Source: JAAYCU01 sp964401335 (lineage in GTDB: Bacteria > Planctomycetota > Phycisphaerae > UBA1845 > PWPN01). From it: a stretch of DNA of 64,000 nucleotides. Positions 8,754 through 18,085 of the stretch are shown here, piece after piece. Numbering within the stretch: the first letter of the stretch is position 1; each line of letters opens with the position of its first letter. The position numbers and the translations under genes were made by a program. Location of the stretch: contig CAYNYK010000009.1 in assembly GCA_964401335.1 (NCBI GenBank), forward strand, positions 1 through 64,000, written 5' to 3'. The notes below the pieces were generated by a model that did not search any database, was not told the DNA's origin, and was given only the letters and a program-made list of their open reading frames with translations.

Positions 8754-9935
8754 ATGTCCAAGCCAAAGAGTGTGTTAGCGGTCGTCGTCTGCGCGGCGAT
8801 TCTTAACGGAATGATCTTCGCGGGAACGGCGGCCCTGGCCGCCGAGGACAAACCGGCCGTCGCCCCCAAGGACGATGTGATCATCGTCCAGGCCGAAGGC
8901 GAGGGGTTGGACAAGGAGCAGGCGATCAAGGCCGCCCTTCGCGCCGCCCTCGAAAAAGGCGGCAAGCAGGAAATCTTTTCCGATACCAAGGTCGAGAACT
9001 ACCAGTTGATTCATGACACGATCATCTCCCGCGCCCAGGGTATCGTGAAGGATTACAAAATCACCAAGGGTCCGGACACGGTCATCGGCGGCACGGTCAA
9101 GGTCTGGATCGAGGCCGAGGTTTCCAAGAGCGTTTTGGCCCAGAGCTGGGGCGAGGTGCAGAACCTGCTCAATCAGATCGGGCGACCGAAAATCCTGGTC
9201 TGGATCAACGAGCGCATCGACGGGCGGCTGGAAGAGGGCAGCGCTCTGGAAAGCGAGATCGAGGCGCGCCTGCTGAAAAGCGGGTTCGATCTGGTGGCCC
9301 GCAAGGGCATGGAGGCCATCCGCCAGAAAGAGATGGACGATGCCGCGGCGGAAAACAACACCGCCAAGTTGCAGGCCATCGCCAAGGACTTCGAGGCCCA
9401 TTTCTTCATCGCCGGGACGGCCAACGCCAATCAGGCCGGCGTTGAGGAAAAATACAACGTGCCCATTTCCTTTTACAACTGCGATGTGCAGGTGAAAGCC
9501 TTCTATACGGATACCGCCAAGTTGATTGCCAGTAAAACTATCCCCAGCACCCGCGGCGGGGCCCGCGGTTATAAGGAGTTCAGCCCGCAGGCCGGTAAGA
9601 TGGCCATCGTCAACGTCAGCCAGCCGCTGATCGATGCCCTTTACGAGCAGATGATGGAGCAATGGGCGACGGCCATCAGTGCCGGCGGCGAACTCGTTCT
9701 CGAAGTTGAGGGTCTGAACTTCGCCGCCGCCAACCGGCTCAAGAAAGCCCTGGCCGACATCAAAAAGGTCGAACACGTCAACATGACTTTCTCCAAGGGA
9801 CTGGCCACCTACCGGATCAACGCCAAGCTCGGCGCCGATGAACTCGCCTCGCTCATCAGCGAAGGGGATTTCGAGAAGATGTTGGAGGTCGTCGATCTGA
9901 AACTCAATCGCATTCAGGCCAAGGGGAAGGAATGA
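8754..9935 (+). CDS. Secreted FlgT-like/CsgG-related protein (393 aa)
   Basis: This secreted protein has a clear signal peptide (VLAVVVCAAILNGMIFAGTAALAAED). The ATG at 8754 is preferred over 8733 because GGGAGG sits just before it and the signal peptide then starts MSKPKS. Residues about 45-130 have the pattern GEGLDKEQAIKAALRAALEKG, which resembles the N-terminal domain of flagellar assembly protein FlgT and related Pal/CsgG-associated proteins. The middle contains an alpha/beta region (GRPKILVWINERIDG) like the CsgG/TolB-N fold. No flagellar gene is in the window, so a flagellar role is not supported. A more general envelope role, perhaps related to that of the lipoprotein at 3251-6037, is an inference. 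Confidence 0.75.
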   Translation: MSKPKSVLAVVVCAAILNGMIFAGTAALAAEDKPAVAPKDDVIIVQAEGEGLDKEQAIKAALRAALEKGGKQEIFSDTKVENYQLIHDTIISRAQGIVKDYKITKGPDTVIGGTVKVWIEAEVSKSVLAQSWGEVQNLLNQIGRPKILVWINERIDGRLEEGSALESEIEARLLKSGFDLVARKGMEAIRQKEMDDAAAENNTAKLQAIAKDFEAHFFIAGTANANQAGVEEKYNVPISFYNCDVQVKAFYTDTAKLIASKTIPSTRGGARGYKEFSPQAGKMAIVNVSQPLIDALYEQMMEQWATAISAGGELVLEVEGLNFAAANRLKKALADIKKVEHVNMTFSKGLATYRINAKLGADELASLISEGDFEKMLEVVDLKLNRIQAKGKE

Positions 9936-10084
9936 GGGAGCGAGGCGAGGGAGAGAAAGAGCGAAGGAGGGACGGAGAGAACATGAGTCTGGAGATGCTC
10001 TCTACCGCTCAGTCTCTCTGTCATTTACATAACCTGACAACTATGGTTGTATCAATAATTTCCCTGTTGGAGAACTAATGGACC

Positions 10085-10807
10085 ATGGACATCCTGCCGG
10101 CTATCGATCTTCGCGGCGGTAAATGTGTTCGGTTGTTGCAGGGCGATTATAGCCGGCAGATCGATTATGCCGACGATCCCGTCGCGGTGGCGAAACAGTT
10201 TGAACAGGCCGGGGCCCGCTGGCTGCACCTGGTCGATCTCGACGGGGCCAAGGAAGGGCACCCGTGCAATCTGCCCACCGTGGAGGCCGTTCTCAAGGCC
10301 ACCCAACTGAAAGTGGAGATCGGCGGAGGCCTGCGCCACACCGCCGATATCGAGTCGCTCATCGCTCACGGCGCTTCCCGTTGCGTCGTCGGTACGCGAG
10401 CTCTCGAGGATTGGGCCTGGTTCGAGCAACTCGTGCATCGGCCGGCCTGTCGAGGCAAGATCGCCCTGGGCCTCGACGCTCGCGAAGGAATACTGGCCGT
10501 CCGTGGCTGGACCGCAAAGACCGAGGAGACGGCCGTCCAGATCGCCCAACGGGTCAGCACCTGGCCGCTGGCGGCCATCATTTACACGGATATCAGTTGC
10601 GACGGCATGCTGGCCGGCCCGAATATCGAGGCCACCGGAAGTCTGGCGGCCAACTGCTCCATCCCGGTCATCGCCTCCGGCGGCGTAACCACCATCGAGG
10701 ACGTTCGGCGTCTGGCGGCCCTTCCCCTTGGCGGGATCATCATCGGCCGGGCCATCTACGAAAAACGCATCGATCTGGCCCAAGCCATCCGCGAGGCGGT
10801 CAAGTAA
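10085..10807 (+). CDS. hisA: Phosphoribosylformimino-5-aminoimidazole carboxamide ribotide isomerase (HisA)
   Basis: HisA catalyses the fourth step of histidine biosynthesis, an Amadori rearrangement of ProFAR to PRFAR. The 240-residue protein is a (beta/alpha)8 barrel with the two catalytic aspartates in place: Asp8 in MDILPAIDLRGGK and Asp131 in LGLDAREG. The two phosphate-binding loops read VEIGGGLR and IASGGVTT. TrpF-like dual activity cannot be judged. No other his gene is in the window. It stands alone about 150 bases after the FlgT-like gene, and the gene on its 3' side is convergent. Confidence 0.95.
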   Translation: MDILPAIDLRGGKCVRLLQGDYSRQIDYADDPVAVAKQFEQAGARWLHLVDLDGAKEGHPCNLPTVEAVLKATQLKVEIGGGLRHTADIESLIAHGASRCVVGTRALEDWAWFEQLVHRPACRGKIALGLDAREGILAVRGWTAKTEETAVQIAQRVSTWPLAAIIYTDISCDGMLAGPNIEATGSLAANCSIPVIASGGVTTIEDVRRLAALPLGGIIIGRAIYEKRIDLAQAIREAVK

Positions 10808-10833
10808 CGACTTGGTTTTCGACGGCAAAGGGC

Positions 10834-11880
10834 TCAGGGCTGGGCATTGTCGATCGGCAGGGCCTCGCGCAGCTCTTTTAATACCCGCTGCACGGCTTCG
10901 CCGCGTCCTGACCAGCCGCCCACGCAATAAACCCCCTGCGGCTCGAGCAGAAGAGTGTATCTATCATCGGTATCGTCCAGTGCCTTGCGATACCGCGCGT
11001 GAGCCGCTTTCGCGGAGGCGGTGTCGGGATATTGCGCCAGCCAAATCAGATCGTCGAGTTTGTTTTCCTCCTGCCGAACGCGGGCCAGGGAGAACCGCAC
11101 GTCGCCGGTGAGGCCCAGGTGTTTGTTGACCGCTTGCGGGTCGATCGTGCCGAAGGAATCGGGATAATGCTCCCGCAACGTCTGCAAATCCCGCACCAGC
11201 CAGACGTGACTTTGGGCCCGATTGGCCGGCGGAATCGCCTGGGCCAACAAGGGGGCATCCGTCGCCGGTATGTAAAAGATTATTTGTGCCAGGAGGCCCT
11301 CCAGGGCCTTCTCCGTTTGTGGGTTGATTCGTCCTTCACCGCGCACCCGAACAAAACAGCGGCCTTGCCAGCCGAACCAGACCGGCGCCGCGGTCTCCAT
11401 TTTTGCGCGGATGCTGTGATCGCCGCCCCAAATCCAAGGGGCATTTGCAAGCAAACTGAAGATTCCGAACGCGTCGTCCGGGGTCAGCGCCTCGACGGCC
11501 AGTACCTCCGCCTTCAATTCCGGCTGCTCATAGGTGCATGTTGAAATCCGCTCGATCTTGAATGTCGTGAGGATTCTCGCGTCAGCCGCCTCGGTCATCT
11601 GGTCGGCGATATTCGCCGGACCGGTTTGCACCGCCCGGGTTTTGATCCAGTCGCGAAGCGTATCCGTCCGCGGCAGAAAGAACGGAGCATCCTCGGCGTC
11701 CTGCTCGTCCGCGGCGATGAAGCGCGGAGCGGAATCCTCGATGATTTCCGAATCACCCGCCGGCACGGTATGCGCGGTCGTATCCTCTTCCGGTTCTTTC
11801 TGGCGACAGCCTTCTCCGATGACCAGGATCAACCCGACCAGAACCGCCATCCATTTCCCGGCAATCTTATTTCGTAACAT
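10834..11880 (-). CDS. Lipoprotein, DUF6599-like (348 aa)
   Basis: A hydrophobic N-terminus (WMAVLVGLILVIGEGC) ends with a lipobox-like GEGC, so this is a predicted lipoprotein. After an acidic linker, the central part (LTPDDAFGIFSLLANAPWIWGG, then VWFGWQGRCFVRVRG) follows the pattern of the uncharacterised DUF6599 family, judged from memory. There, a segment on partial data is followed by a short strand pair around a tryptophan. The start ATG has AAGGGTG upstream. It is convergent with hisA (27 bases between the stops). No function is known for this family, and the neighbours do not help. The lipoprotein call is firmer than the family call. Confidence 0.6.
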   Translation of the reverse strand: MLRNKIAGKWMAVLVGLILVIGEGCRQKEPEEDTTAHTVPAGDSEIIEDSAPRFIAADEQDAEDAPFFLPRTDTLRDWIKTRAVQTGPANIADQMTEAADARILTTFKIERISTCTYEQPELKAEVLAVEALTPDDAFGIFSLLANAPWIWGGDHSIRAKMETAAPVWFGWQGRCFVRVRGEGRINPQTEKALEGLLAQIIFYIPATDAPLLAQAIPPANRAQSHVWLVRDLQTLREHYPDSFGTIDPQAVNKHLGLTGDVRFSLARVRQEENKLDDLIWLAQYPDTASAKAAHARYRKALDDTDDRYTLLLEPQGVYCVGGWSGRGEAVQRVLKELREALPIDNAQP

Positions 11881-11975
11881 CGATTCACCCTTATCTTCCG
11901 ATTTCCCCGACCACCGCCCCGATGCGCCAATGATTCTATACCTTCAAGTCTCGGCCGGAAAGCACGTTTATCCTG

Positions 11976-14357
11976 TCACGGACCCGGACGGCCACTTCCC
12001 TGCGGAGTAAGCATATACGTCTTGCCCCCGGCGGTCATAAACTCAATATGGGTGGCTACAGTGTCTCCCGCGGCGTGAAAACTACCGTCGGTTGCGGCTA
12101 CCTCGACCGCTTGGCCTGGCCACGGATTGGCGACCCGGCACCGGCCGCCCAGGGTGCTTTCAATGCGGACATCGCGAACCTCTCCCTGGGCCGTGCGCTC
12201 GGCGGAAACCAGAAACCCTCCTTGAGCCCGGAAATGCTCCATGACGATCTCGGCGTTTTCGGGCACGGCGGGGAATAGCCGTATGCTCTGATAGGAAAGC
12301 AAAAGGTTCTCCGGGCCGACCGTCGCGCCGGACCGATAGATACCCAAACGCGGACGCACATAAGTATCAAGATAGAAACGATGGGGCGGCCAAACATTGA
12401 CTTGTTCAAGCGTCCGTTTGGCCAGTTCCAGAACCTCCGACGGGGAATCCAAACCCACATCATCACCCCAGAAGACAGGGGACAACGGCACGCACACGTT
12501 GTATTCGATCGGAGGTGCGCCGGCCACATCGACCCAGACGAGGCCGTCCGGTGTTGCATGGGTCGGATACGCGGCCAGTCGCTCGGCGGCGGCTTTCCAT
12601 TGCCGACTTTCCTCACGATCGACGTCGAGAATTTCCGCTGCTTCGGCCGCTGCCCGTAGTAAATAGCGGGTAAGCGTCAAGGCCGAGGTGCCGTCGCGGT
12701 TGCGCTCGAATCCCGGGGTCAGGCCCCAGTGTTCCGGCGAGACCGTGGGCACGATGTGTAAACGGCCGTCCGGCCCCTCCGACAGATACGCCCGGCTGAA
12801 ACGCGCACACTCGCGCAACACGGGGTAGGCCGTCTCGCGAAGGAAATCCACATCACCGGTATAGCGGTAATAGAGCCAGAGCGGTTTGCTGACCAATCCG
12901 TTGATGCCCATATCTTGTTCCCAGGTGACGTTGGTATGGGCGATACCCCGGCAACGCAGGGGGAAATGGGCAAGGGGATACATGGCGCCGGGCAGATCAT
13001 ACACATCCCGGGCGTTTTCCATGGCCTGAGGCAGGAGCGTATGAATCATCCGGGCATAGGTGTACACCTCCTCGAAATGCCCCAGGGTCAAGGAGGATTC
13101 GGCCCGGATTTCATTCAAGTGGAAATCATTATGCCACAGGCCGGCGTCCTGAAAGCAGAACTTGGTGCTGCCCACGCTGCACAGGGGCACGTCGCCGTAA
13201 AAACCATCCGGCCGGCGCAGGTTTGGCAGGATGACCGGGCGAGCAGAATGAATGATTTCGCCGTTCAGGCGGGCAACGGCGGGCTTGGGGCGATTATGCT
13301 GTTCGAGGTTCCTGGCCTGCTCCTGCCGCAGCGCGTCAATGCCCATCTTGGCCGCCTCATCAAGGATCTCCACCGCAGCGGCAAGCGGATCGTCATTATC
13401 CTGGGTTGTGGCGATGGTCGTTAGGATCGTAAATGACGGGGGTAAGGAGGTAAACGTCGCGGTGGCGGCCGCGCCGGCTGCTTTGTTGATTGGCCGATAG
13501 CGCTTGATGATGCCGTGGTCGAGGCGTCCTTCCTGGGGAGCCCATAAGGGAGTCCCCAGTTCTTGCTCGTTTTGACGGCATTCAACCGTAGGGGTCATCT
13601 CGACCGCCCGGGCACTTGTTACCGCACGAAAACCTTTCGGGAAAGTCATCTCCGCGGGGAAATCCTGAAAAACACCCCAATACGAATCGGCATGATAAGC
13701 GGTTGGGGGCGGCAGCGGGTCGAAATCGCGTGGGCTGGTTTGGCCGCCGAGCGTGGGACTCACTTCCGCTCCTGGCAGAATCGTGTCCTGGTGTCGATAG
13801 ATCCGCACGCGCAAATCGTTTGGGGTCAAGCCTTCACCCTGACCTTCAGTCACGACGAGATGTCGCGTCAAGGACACCCAAATCCGAAGAGTCAGGTTTT
13901 TCCCCGCACCCTCCAAAACGATCTTCGCGCTCTGGAAGCCGTCGGGTTCCACGCGGGCCTCGGTCGCAAAGGGGGCAAAGAATATCAACTGCGCGCCCGG
14001 CTTGGGGCATGGAAAGTCATAGAGATCGTAAAGCTTGTATTTGCGAGGGAAATACTTGTCCGCGTCCTCCCGGGGATCGGCCAACGCCCATTCCCGAATC
14101 TGTTGCATCGTGATAAGCGGCTGACGCTCGGCGAACCAGCGCCGATCCCAGATATCCGCTTTCCCGAGCGACAGGGTCAGTTGCGCGGGCGGTCCCCAGA
14201 GGCGTACTCCAAGAACATCATTCTGCAACAGCAGGCCGTCCATCGGATCACGGGCCGGTTCCTTTCGGGTCTGGTTGCCGGCCGCCAGCGCAGAGGGCAT
14301 CCCCAGCGATAGACCGGCCACTATCAATGCAATATAGGCTAAAGGTTGATATTTCAT
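11976..14357 (-). CDS. GH95-like secreted glycoside hydrolase (alpha-L-fucosidase/galactosidase type)
   Basis: The 793-residue protein has a signal peptide (IALIVAGLSLGMPSALAAG). An N-terminal beta-rich region is followed by a long helical (alpha/alpha) barrel with FQDAGLWHNDFHLNEIRAE, then TNVTWEQDMGINGLVSKPLWLYY. The C-terminal part has LLLSYQSIRLFPAVPENAE, which matches the usual ending of glycoside hydrolase family 95 barrels. GH95 enzymes remove terminal alpha-L-fucose or L-galactose from plant and algal glycans by inversion. The typical catalytic Asn/Asp/Glu set cannot be confirmed by eye, so the specificity is open. The gene is single, with AGGAG upstream of the start, and is likely exported to the periplasm or cell surface. 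Confidence 0.65.
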   Translation of the reverse strand: MKYQPLAYIALIVAGLSLGMPSALAAGNQTRKEPARDPMDGLLLQNDVLGVRLWGPPAQLTLSLGKADIWDRRWFAERQPLITMQQIREWALADPREDADKYFPRKYKLYDLYDFPCPKPGAQLIFFAPFATEARVEPDGFQSAKIVLEGAGKNLTLRIWVSLTRHLVVTEGQGEGLTPNDLRVRIYRHQDTILPGAEVSPTLGGQTSPRDFDPLPPPTAYHADSYWGVFQDFPAEMTFPKGFRAVTSARAVEMTPTVECRQNEQELGTPLWAPQEGRLDHGIIKRYRPINKAAGAAATATFTSLPPSFTILTTIATTQDNDDPLAAAVEILDEAAKMGIDALRQEQARNLEQHNRPKPAVARLNGEIIHSARPVILPNLRRPDGFYGDVPLCSVGSTKFCFQDAGLWHNDFHLNEIRAESSLTLGHFEEVYTYARMIHTLLPQAMENARDVYDLPGAMYPLAHFPLRCRGIAHTNVTWEQDMGINGLVSKPLWLYYRYTGDVDFLRETAYPVLRECARFSRAYLSEGPDGRLHIVPTVSPEHWGLTPGFERNRDGTSALTLTRYLLRAAAEAAEILDVDREESRQWKAAAERLAAYPTHATPDGLVWVDVAGAPPIEYNVCVPLSPVFWGDDVGLDSPSEVLELAKRTLEQVNVWPPHRFYLDTYVRPRLGIYRSGATVGPENLLLSYQSIRLFPAVPENAEIVMEHFRAQGGFLVSAERTAQGEVRDVRIESTLGGRCRVANPWPGQAVEVAATDGSFHAAGDTVATHIEFMTAGGKTYMLTPQGSGRPGP

Positions 14358-14692
14358 CCGTCGCCGTTCTCCTGACGGGCCATCAGCGATTGCGTAAGGA
14401 CGTCGTTGAGCCTCGATGAAACGATTACGACGAAGTCATACTATATGAAGCCTTGGAACGGCCGTCGAGGCGGATCAGGGGCTTTCATGGAGGATTCAGC
14501 AAGGCCATCAAGCCATTGCGACTCATGGGTATTGCCCTCCTTGACGGTTTGTTACCCCCCGGTATTTTCCACGTCCGATATTCGCTGGGGCTTGATTTTA
14601 CCTCGCACGGCGGCCGATTTTATCGTCACTTGACATGAATTGTATAGTTAAGGACGGTGAATACTTCGTAATCCAGCCTAGAGGGAAAGTGG
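14358..14692. other. Divergent intergenic region, nothing firm
   Basis: This gap lies between the divergent GH95-like gene and the small cysteine-rich gene. A TTGACA at 14630-14635 and a TATAGT at 14643-14648 are present, but their spacing does not fit a single promoter. A short hydrophilic frame at 14453-14638 lacks support. Confidence 0.4.
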
Positions 14693-14980
14693 ATGCCGCA
14701 GTGCCCCTACATTGTTCATTGCCCGTATTTCAGTAAGCAGGTCCGCACCATTCCGGGTGTCGGTGCGCCCTATCGAGGGCATGAACCGCCTGGCATGCGT
14801 TCTTTGTCGCCGGTTCAGCAACTCAAATATTGTGCTTCCACCTGCTATTACTGTGCCCGTTACCGCGCGGCCGAGGTGTTGGGGGAAAAGAACGTACCTG
14901 CCGACCTGCGTCCGGATCAAGTCGCTTACGCCAAGGAGATCATCGAGAAACATACGGCTCAAAGCCTGCCTGCCGGATAA
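14693..14980 (+). CDS. Small cysteine-rich protein, possible metal binding (95 aa)
   Basis: The protein starts MPQCPYIVHCPYFSK and has a second cluster, LKYCASTCYYCARYRAAEVLG. It closes with VPADLRPDQVAYAKEIIEKH. I recognise this layout from a family of small uncharacterised bacterial proteins with two cysteine clusters around a KYC-CARY motif, common in anaerobes, where it is often near chemotaxis or sensor genes. The cysteines could bind zinc or an iron-sulphur cluster, which is an inference. A good GAGGGAAA ribosome site precedes the ATG. It is soluble, with no signal peptide, and lies about 200 bases upstream of the SMP-30-like gene, on the same strand. Confidence 0.65.
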   Translation: MPQCPYIVHCPYFSKQVRTIPGVGAPYRGHEPPGMRSLSPVQQLKYCASTCYYCARYRAAEVLGEKNVPADLRPDQVAYAKEIIEKHTAQSLPAG

Positions 14981-15180
14981 CTCCCTGCCCCCCTTATTCA
15001 CGTGAAACTATGCCCTGCCCCCGCCTTTCATTCTCGATCCACCGGATATTTACGTTATCCATCGACTGTGCTAACCTGCCTTTGGTGTGGTTGTGGCCGT
15101 GAAGGTGGCCCCGTCCATCGGCATCGGACGGCGCAAACCCTGAACATCGTCTCAGGCAAACATGAGGAGGTTATCTCGCC

Positions 15181-16728
15181 ATGAAGCTCGCCAATCGTCT
15201 CAGCGTTGCGTTACTGATTCCGGCGTTATGGGGTTGCGTGGCCATGGCGGCCGATCGGCAGCCGGAAGTGAAGATCAATCCCAAGGAGCCGGCCCTGCCC
15301 GAATTGCTGGCCCGACTGTGGAAGCTGCATGTGCATCACGATCTGCATAATCCGTTAACCGATACGGGTGAGCCGGCGGCTCTGTTTCGGCGGGTAGACC
15401 CGAAAAAACCGGTGGTCTATCGGCCGATCATTGCGTTGGGCATGGAGACCCGCACGTGTGGCGGCTGGTATGCGGCCGAAAAGAAAGCTGCGCTGCTGCC
15501 CCCCGACAAACCGCCGACCAGACATGAGGTGTGGAGTATTCGCTATAAGCAGCCGGAAAGCGAGCATGAAAATATGCAGTTCAGTTTGCCACCGCTGGAA
15601 GCGGGCAAGACGGAGTTCGATCCCGGCGAGCAGGTTTTTGGTTTGTGGGTCGGTAACGAGAGCTTTCCGGGCGAATCTATTTTCACCGAGCCCGAATGGG
15701 TGACGCACGTATCCCCCCGCCTCAAGGAACAGCCTTACAAGGCGATGATTTATCCCGCGGTGGACGAGAAGACGGGTTCATTGGTCCCGAACAGTTATAT
15801 CGTGACCTGGGAATATTCGACCAACGACGATTTTCAGGATGTGATGACCCGCATCGACAATGTCCGGTTGATCCCCGCCGACGGGGCAATGTCGGGAATT
15901 CTCGCGAAGGGCGCGGCGGCGAGGAAACTGGCGGACGGTTTCAAGTTTACCGAGGGACCGGCCTGGGATTCGCGGAATGGCGTGCTGTATTTCAGCGATA
16001 TCCCGGCGAACCAGATCATTCGCTGGGACGGCCGCCACGCATCGGTCGCTCGGGAGAACACCGGCGGCTCGAATGGATTGATGTTTGACCGCCAGGGGCG
16101 GCTGATCGCCTGTTGCGGCACCGCGCGTCGTCTGGTGCGCGACATCTTGCGGGACGAGCCGGAAGTGCTGGCGGAGAAATATAAGGATGCACGGTTGAAC
16201 GCTCCGAACGATTTGTGGCTGGATGCCGAGGAAGGAATTTATTTCACCGATCCACGTTATCGCAAAGACGAGGCGTCCGACATGAAGGAGGAAGCCGTCT
16301 ATTACCGGGACACGGCCGGCCAGGTCCATCAGGTGATCGCCGATCTGGTCAAGCCGAACGGGATCGCCCTTTCGCCCGACGGCAAATGGCTTTATGTACT
16401 CGATAATGGAGCGGATAAGCTGCATCGTTATCCGATCGAAGCTCCGGGCAAGCTGGGCGAGGGGACGCTGATCGCCCGGGTCGAGTATCCCGACGGTATG
16501 ACCGTGGATGAGCAAGGGCGGTTGTACGTGACCTGCCGTGGCGGCGTGTGGGTACTGAACGGCGAAGGCAAGTGGATCGGCCGTATCGATATGCCGGAGC
16601 ATCCGAGCAATTGCACCTTCGGGGGCCCAAAGGGCAACATCCTGTTTGTCACCGCTCGCGGGACTTTGTATGCCGTGGATACCCAAACGCGCGGTTGGCA
16701 CGTGCATCTCGATGGCCCGAAGAAATGA
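15181..16728 (+). CDS. Secreted SMP-30/gluconolactonase/LRE-like protein
   Basis: This 515-residue exported protein has a signal peptide ending ALWGCVAMAADR and a strong GAGGAGG site before the ATG. Residues about 30-235 form a region without a clear family. Residues 240-515 form an SMP-30-type six-bladed propeller with the usual metal-site segments: FTEGPAWDSRNG, NAPNDLWLD, and PDGMTVDEQGRLYVTCRGG. The conserved Glu, Asn and Asp that bind calcium or zinc in lactonases of this family are present. Members hydrolyse sugar lactones, and some act on other lactones or phosphotriesters. The substrate is not shown by the sequence, but a sugar-acid lactone would fit the uronate theme of the region. 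It lies between the small cysteine-rich gene and a convergent histidine kinase. Confidence 0.8.
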   Translation: MKLANRLSVALLIPALWGCVAMAADRQPEVKINPKEPALPELLARLWKLHVHHDLHNPLTDTGEPAALFRRVDPKKPVVYRPIIALGMETRTCGGWYAAEKKAALLPPDKPPTRHEVWSIRYKQPESEHENMQFSLPPLEAGKTEFDPGEQVFGLWVGNESFPGESIFTEPEWVTHVSPRLKEQPYKAMIYPAVDEKTGSLVPNSYIVTWEYSTNDDFQDVMTRIDNVRLIPADGAMSGILAKGAAARKLADGFKFTEGPAWDSRNGVLYFSDIPANQIIRWDGRHASVARENTGGSNGLMFDRQGRLIACCGTARRLVRDILRDEPEVLAEKYKDARLNAPNDLWLDAEEGIYFTDPRYRKDEASDMKEEAVYYRDTAGQVHQVIADLVKPNGIALSPDGKWLYVLDNGADKLHRYPIEAPGKLGEGTLIARVEYPDGMTVDEQGRLYVTCRGGVWVLNGEGKWIGRIDMPEHPSNCTFGGPKGNILFVTARGTLYAVDTQTRGWHVHLDGPKK

Positions 16729-16795
16729 TACGGCATTTGATGAGGTGCGGAGTGAGTTTCGACTGACCCAATTGATGTTGCCCTCCGTGGACGAA

Positions 16796-16841
16796 AAAGC
16801 ACGGGCAGATTCCGGAGTGCCGGAACCTGCTCATGCCACCC
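16796..16841. repeat. Dispersed palindromic repeat family 2, single copy with internal hairpin
   Basis: The element starts AAAGCACGGGCA and ends CCTGCTCATGCCACCC. Between them is a perfect small hairpin TTCCGG-AGTG-CCGGAA (16810-16825). The same outer arms occur at 36802-36859 with a different internal hairpin. It lies between two convergent genes, so it may act as a terminator. Confidence 0.6.
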
Positions 16842-16917
16842 GATACGGACAAGCGATAACCAGTTGTCCATGCCATTATGTTTTGCAGTTATTTTCGGTT
16901 AGCGCGTTGGTGGTTTT

Positions 16918-18069
16918 TCAGGCGGGGCTCGGGGTTTTCTGCACTGTCGGGTGGGGTATACCCTTGGGCAGCGCGGCCGGTGTTTCCACTTCCACGGCCG
17001 CCGATAGTTCGATATGAAAACAGGTACCACGGCCCAGCTCGCTGGTGACCTCGATTTTGCCTTGATGCGCGTCGATGATCCTTTTGACCACCGAAAGACC
17101 CAGCCCTGAACCCAAGCCCATGTCCTTGGTCGTGTAGAAAGGATCGAAGATATTTGGTAATACGTTCGGTTCGATGCCGACGCCCGTATCGATCACGTCC
17201 AACAGGACGGTTCGTCCCTCTTCTCCGGTCCGACCGACGAATTCCAGCCGACCTCCGTTGAGCATGGAGTCGGCCGCGTTGATCGCCAGGTTGATCAACA
17301 CCTGGGCCATCTGGACCCGATCGACCATGGCCAACAACGGTTTGTCCGGAAACCTGCGGACAAGCTCAATATGGTGACGATCCAACCGCGGCTGCACGAA
17401 TAACACGGCGTCGTTGACCACGTCGTCCAGCCGCGTCGGGGTCAGATGCACCGGTTCGTCCCGCGACATCGACAACAAGCGGCGCACGATCATCTCGATG
17501 CGATACAGGCCGGCGTCCATGAGATCCAGTAGTTGCATCATCTGTTCGGGGTTGTCGCGATTCCGGCGGATGATCCGCGTACAGTTCTGCAGGCCGTCAA
17601 GCGGGTTATTGATTTCGTGGGCCACCACGGCGGCCAGTTCGCCGATCAAGGCCAGCTTCTCGCTGCGGGTCAGTTGCCGCCGCAGGCGGTCCTCTTCCCG
17701 GCACTTGGCCTTGAGTTGTTCGGTGATGCGATCGAGCGATTCGGCCAGCTTGATAAAATCATCTTTCGGAGCGCAGGTGATGTGGCGGCTCAGTTCCCCC
17801 CGGGCCAGGGCGTCGGCTTCCTCGCGCAAACGATGCAGCCGGCGGCGCAGGCTTCGTTCACCCAGCAAGGCCACGAGCCATGCCGATGCCAGACCGGCGG
17901 CTAACATCGCCACGATCCCCCAGCAATAATGCGGAAGAGTCAGCAACAGAATCAGCCCAACCCCGCCGAACAACAAGGTAAAAACCAGCAGGTAGCGATG
18001 CCGGGGGCTTAGATGGGGGTTCGCGAGCATGGTGCTATTGTAATATGCTTTGGCCTCGGCGTCTCGCAA
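16918..18069 (-). CDS. Membrane sensor histidine kinase, no cognate regulator nearby
   Basis: The 383-residue protein has two transmembrane helices near the N-terminus (YLLVFTLLFGGVGLILLL and GIVAMLAAGLASAWLVALL) and a HAMP-like linker. A HisKA domain carries the H-box VVAHEINNPLDG with His151. The HATPase_c domain has LINLAINAADSM, DTGVGI and GLGSGLGLSVV. The two helices are nearly adjacent, so there is little periplasmic sensor domain, and it probably senses a membrane or cytoplasmic signal. It may start at a TTG (18069, with AGGAG upstream) or at ATG 18030. It follows the Nramp-like gene by 16 bases on the same strand. No response regulator is adjacent. Confidence 0.85.
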   Translation of the reverse strand: MRDAEAKAYYNSTMLANPHLSPRHRYLLVFTLLFGGVGLILLLTLPHYCWGIVAMLAAGLASAWLVALLGERSLRRRLHRLREEADALARGELSRHITCAPKDDFIKLAESLDRITEQLKAKCREEDRLRRQLTRSEKLALIGELAAVVAHEINNPLDGLQNCTRIIRRNRDNPEQMMQLLDLMDAGLYRIEMIVRRLLSMSRDEPVHLTPTRLDDVVNDAVLFVQPRLDRHHIELVRRFPDKPLLAMVDRVQMAQVLINLAINAADSMLNGGRLEFVGRTGEEGRTVLLDVIDTGVGIEPNVLPNIFDPFYTTKDMGLGSGLGLSVVKRIIDAHQGKIEVTSELGRGTCFHIELSAAVEVETPAALPKGIPHPTVQKTPSPA

Positions 18070-18085
18070 AAAATCTGTCTCCTGG

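Noticed and set aside
7793..9776. Long minus-strand frames opposite prfA and the FlgT-like gene (263 and 333 codons)
   Set aside because: They mirror well-supported genes and have no start signals or recognisable motifs.
12397..12666. Plus-strand frames inside the GH95-like gene
   Set aside because: They are antisense shadows with no start signal or motif.
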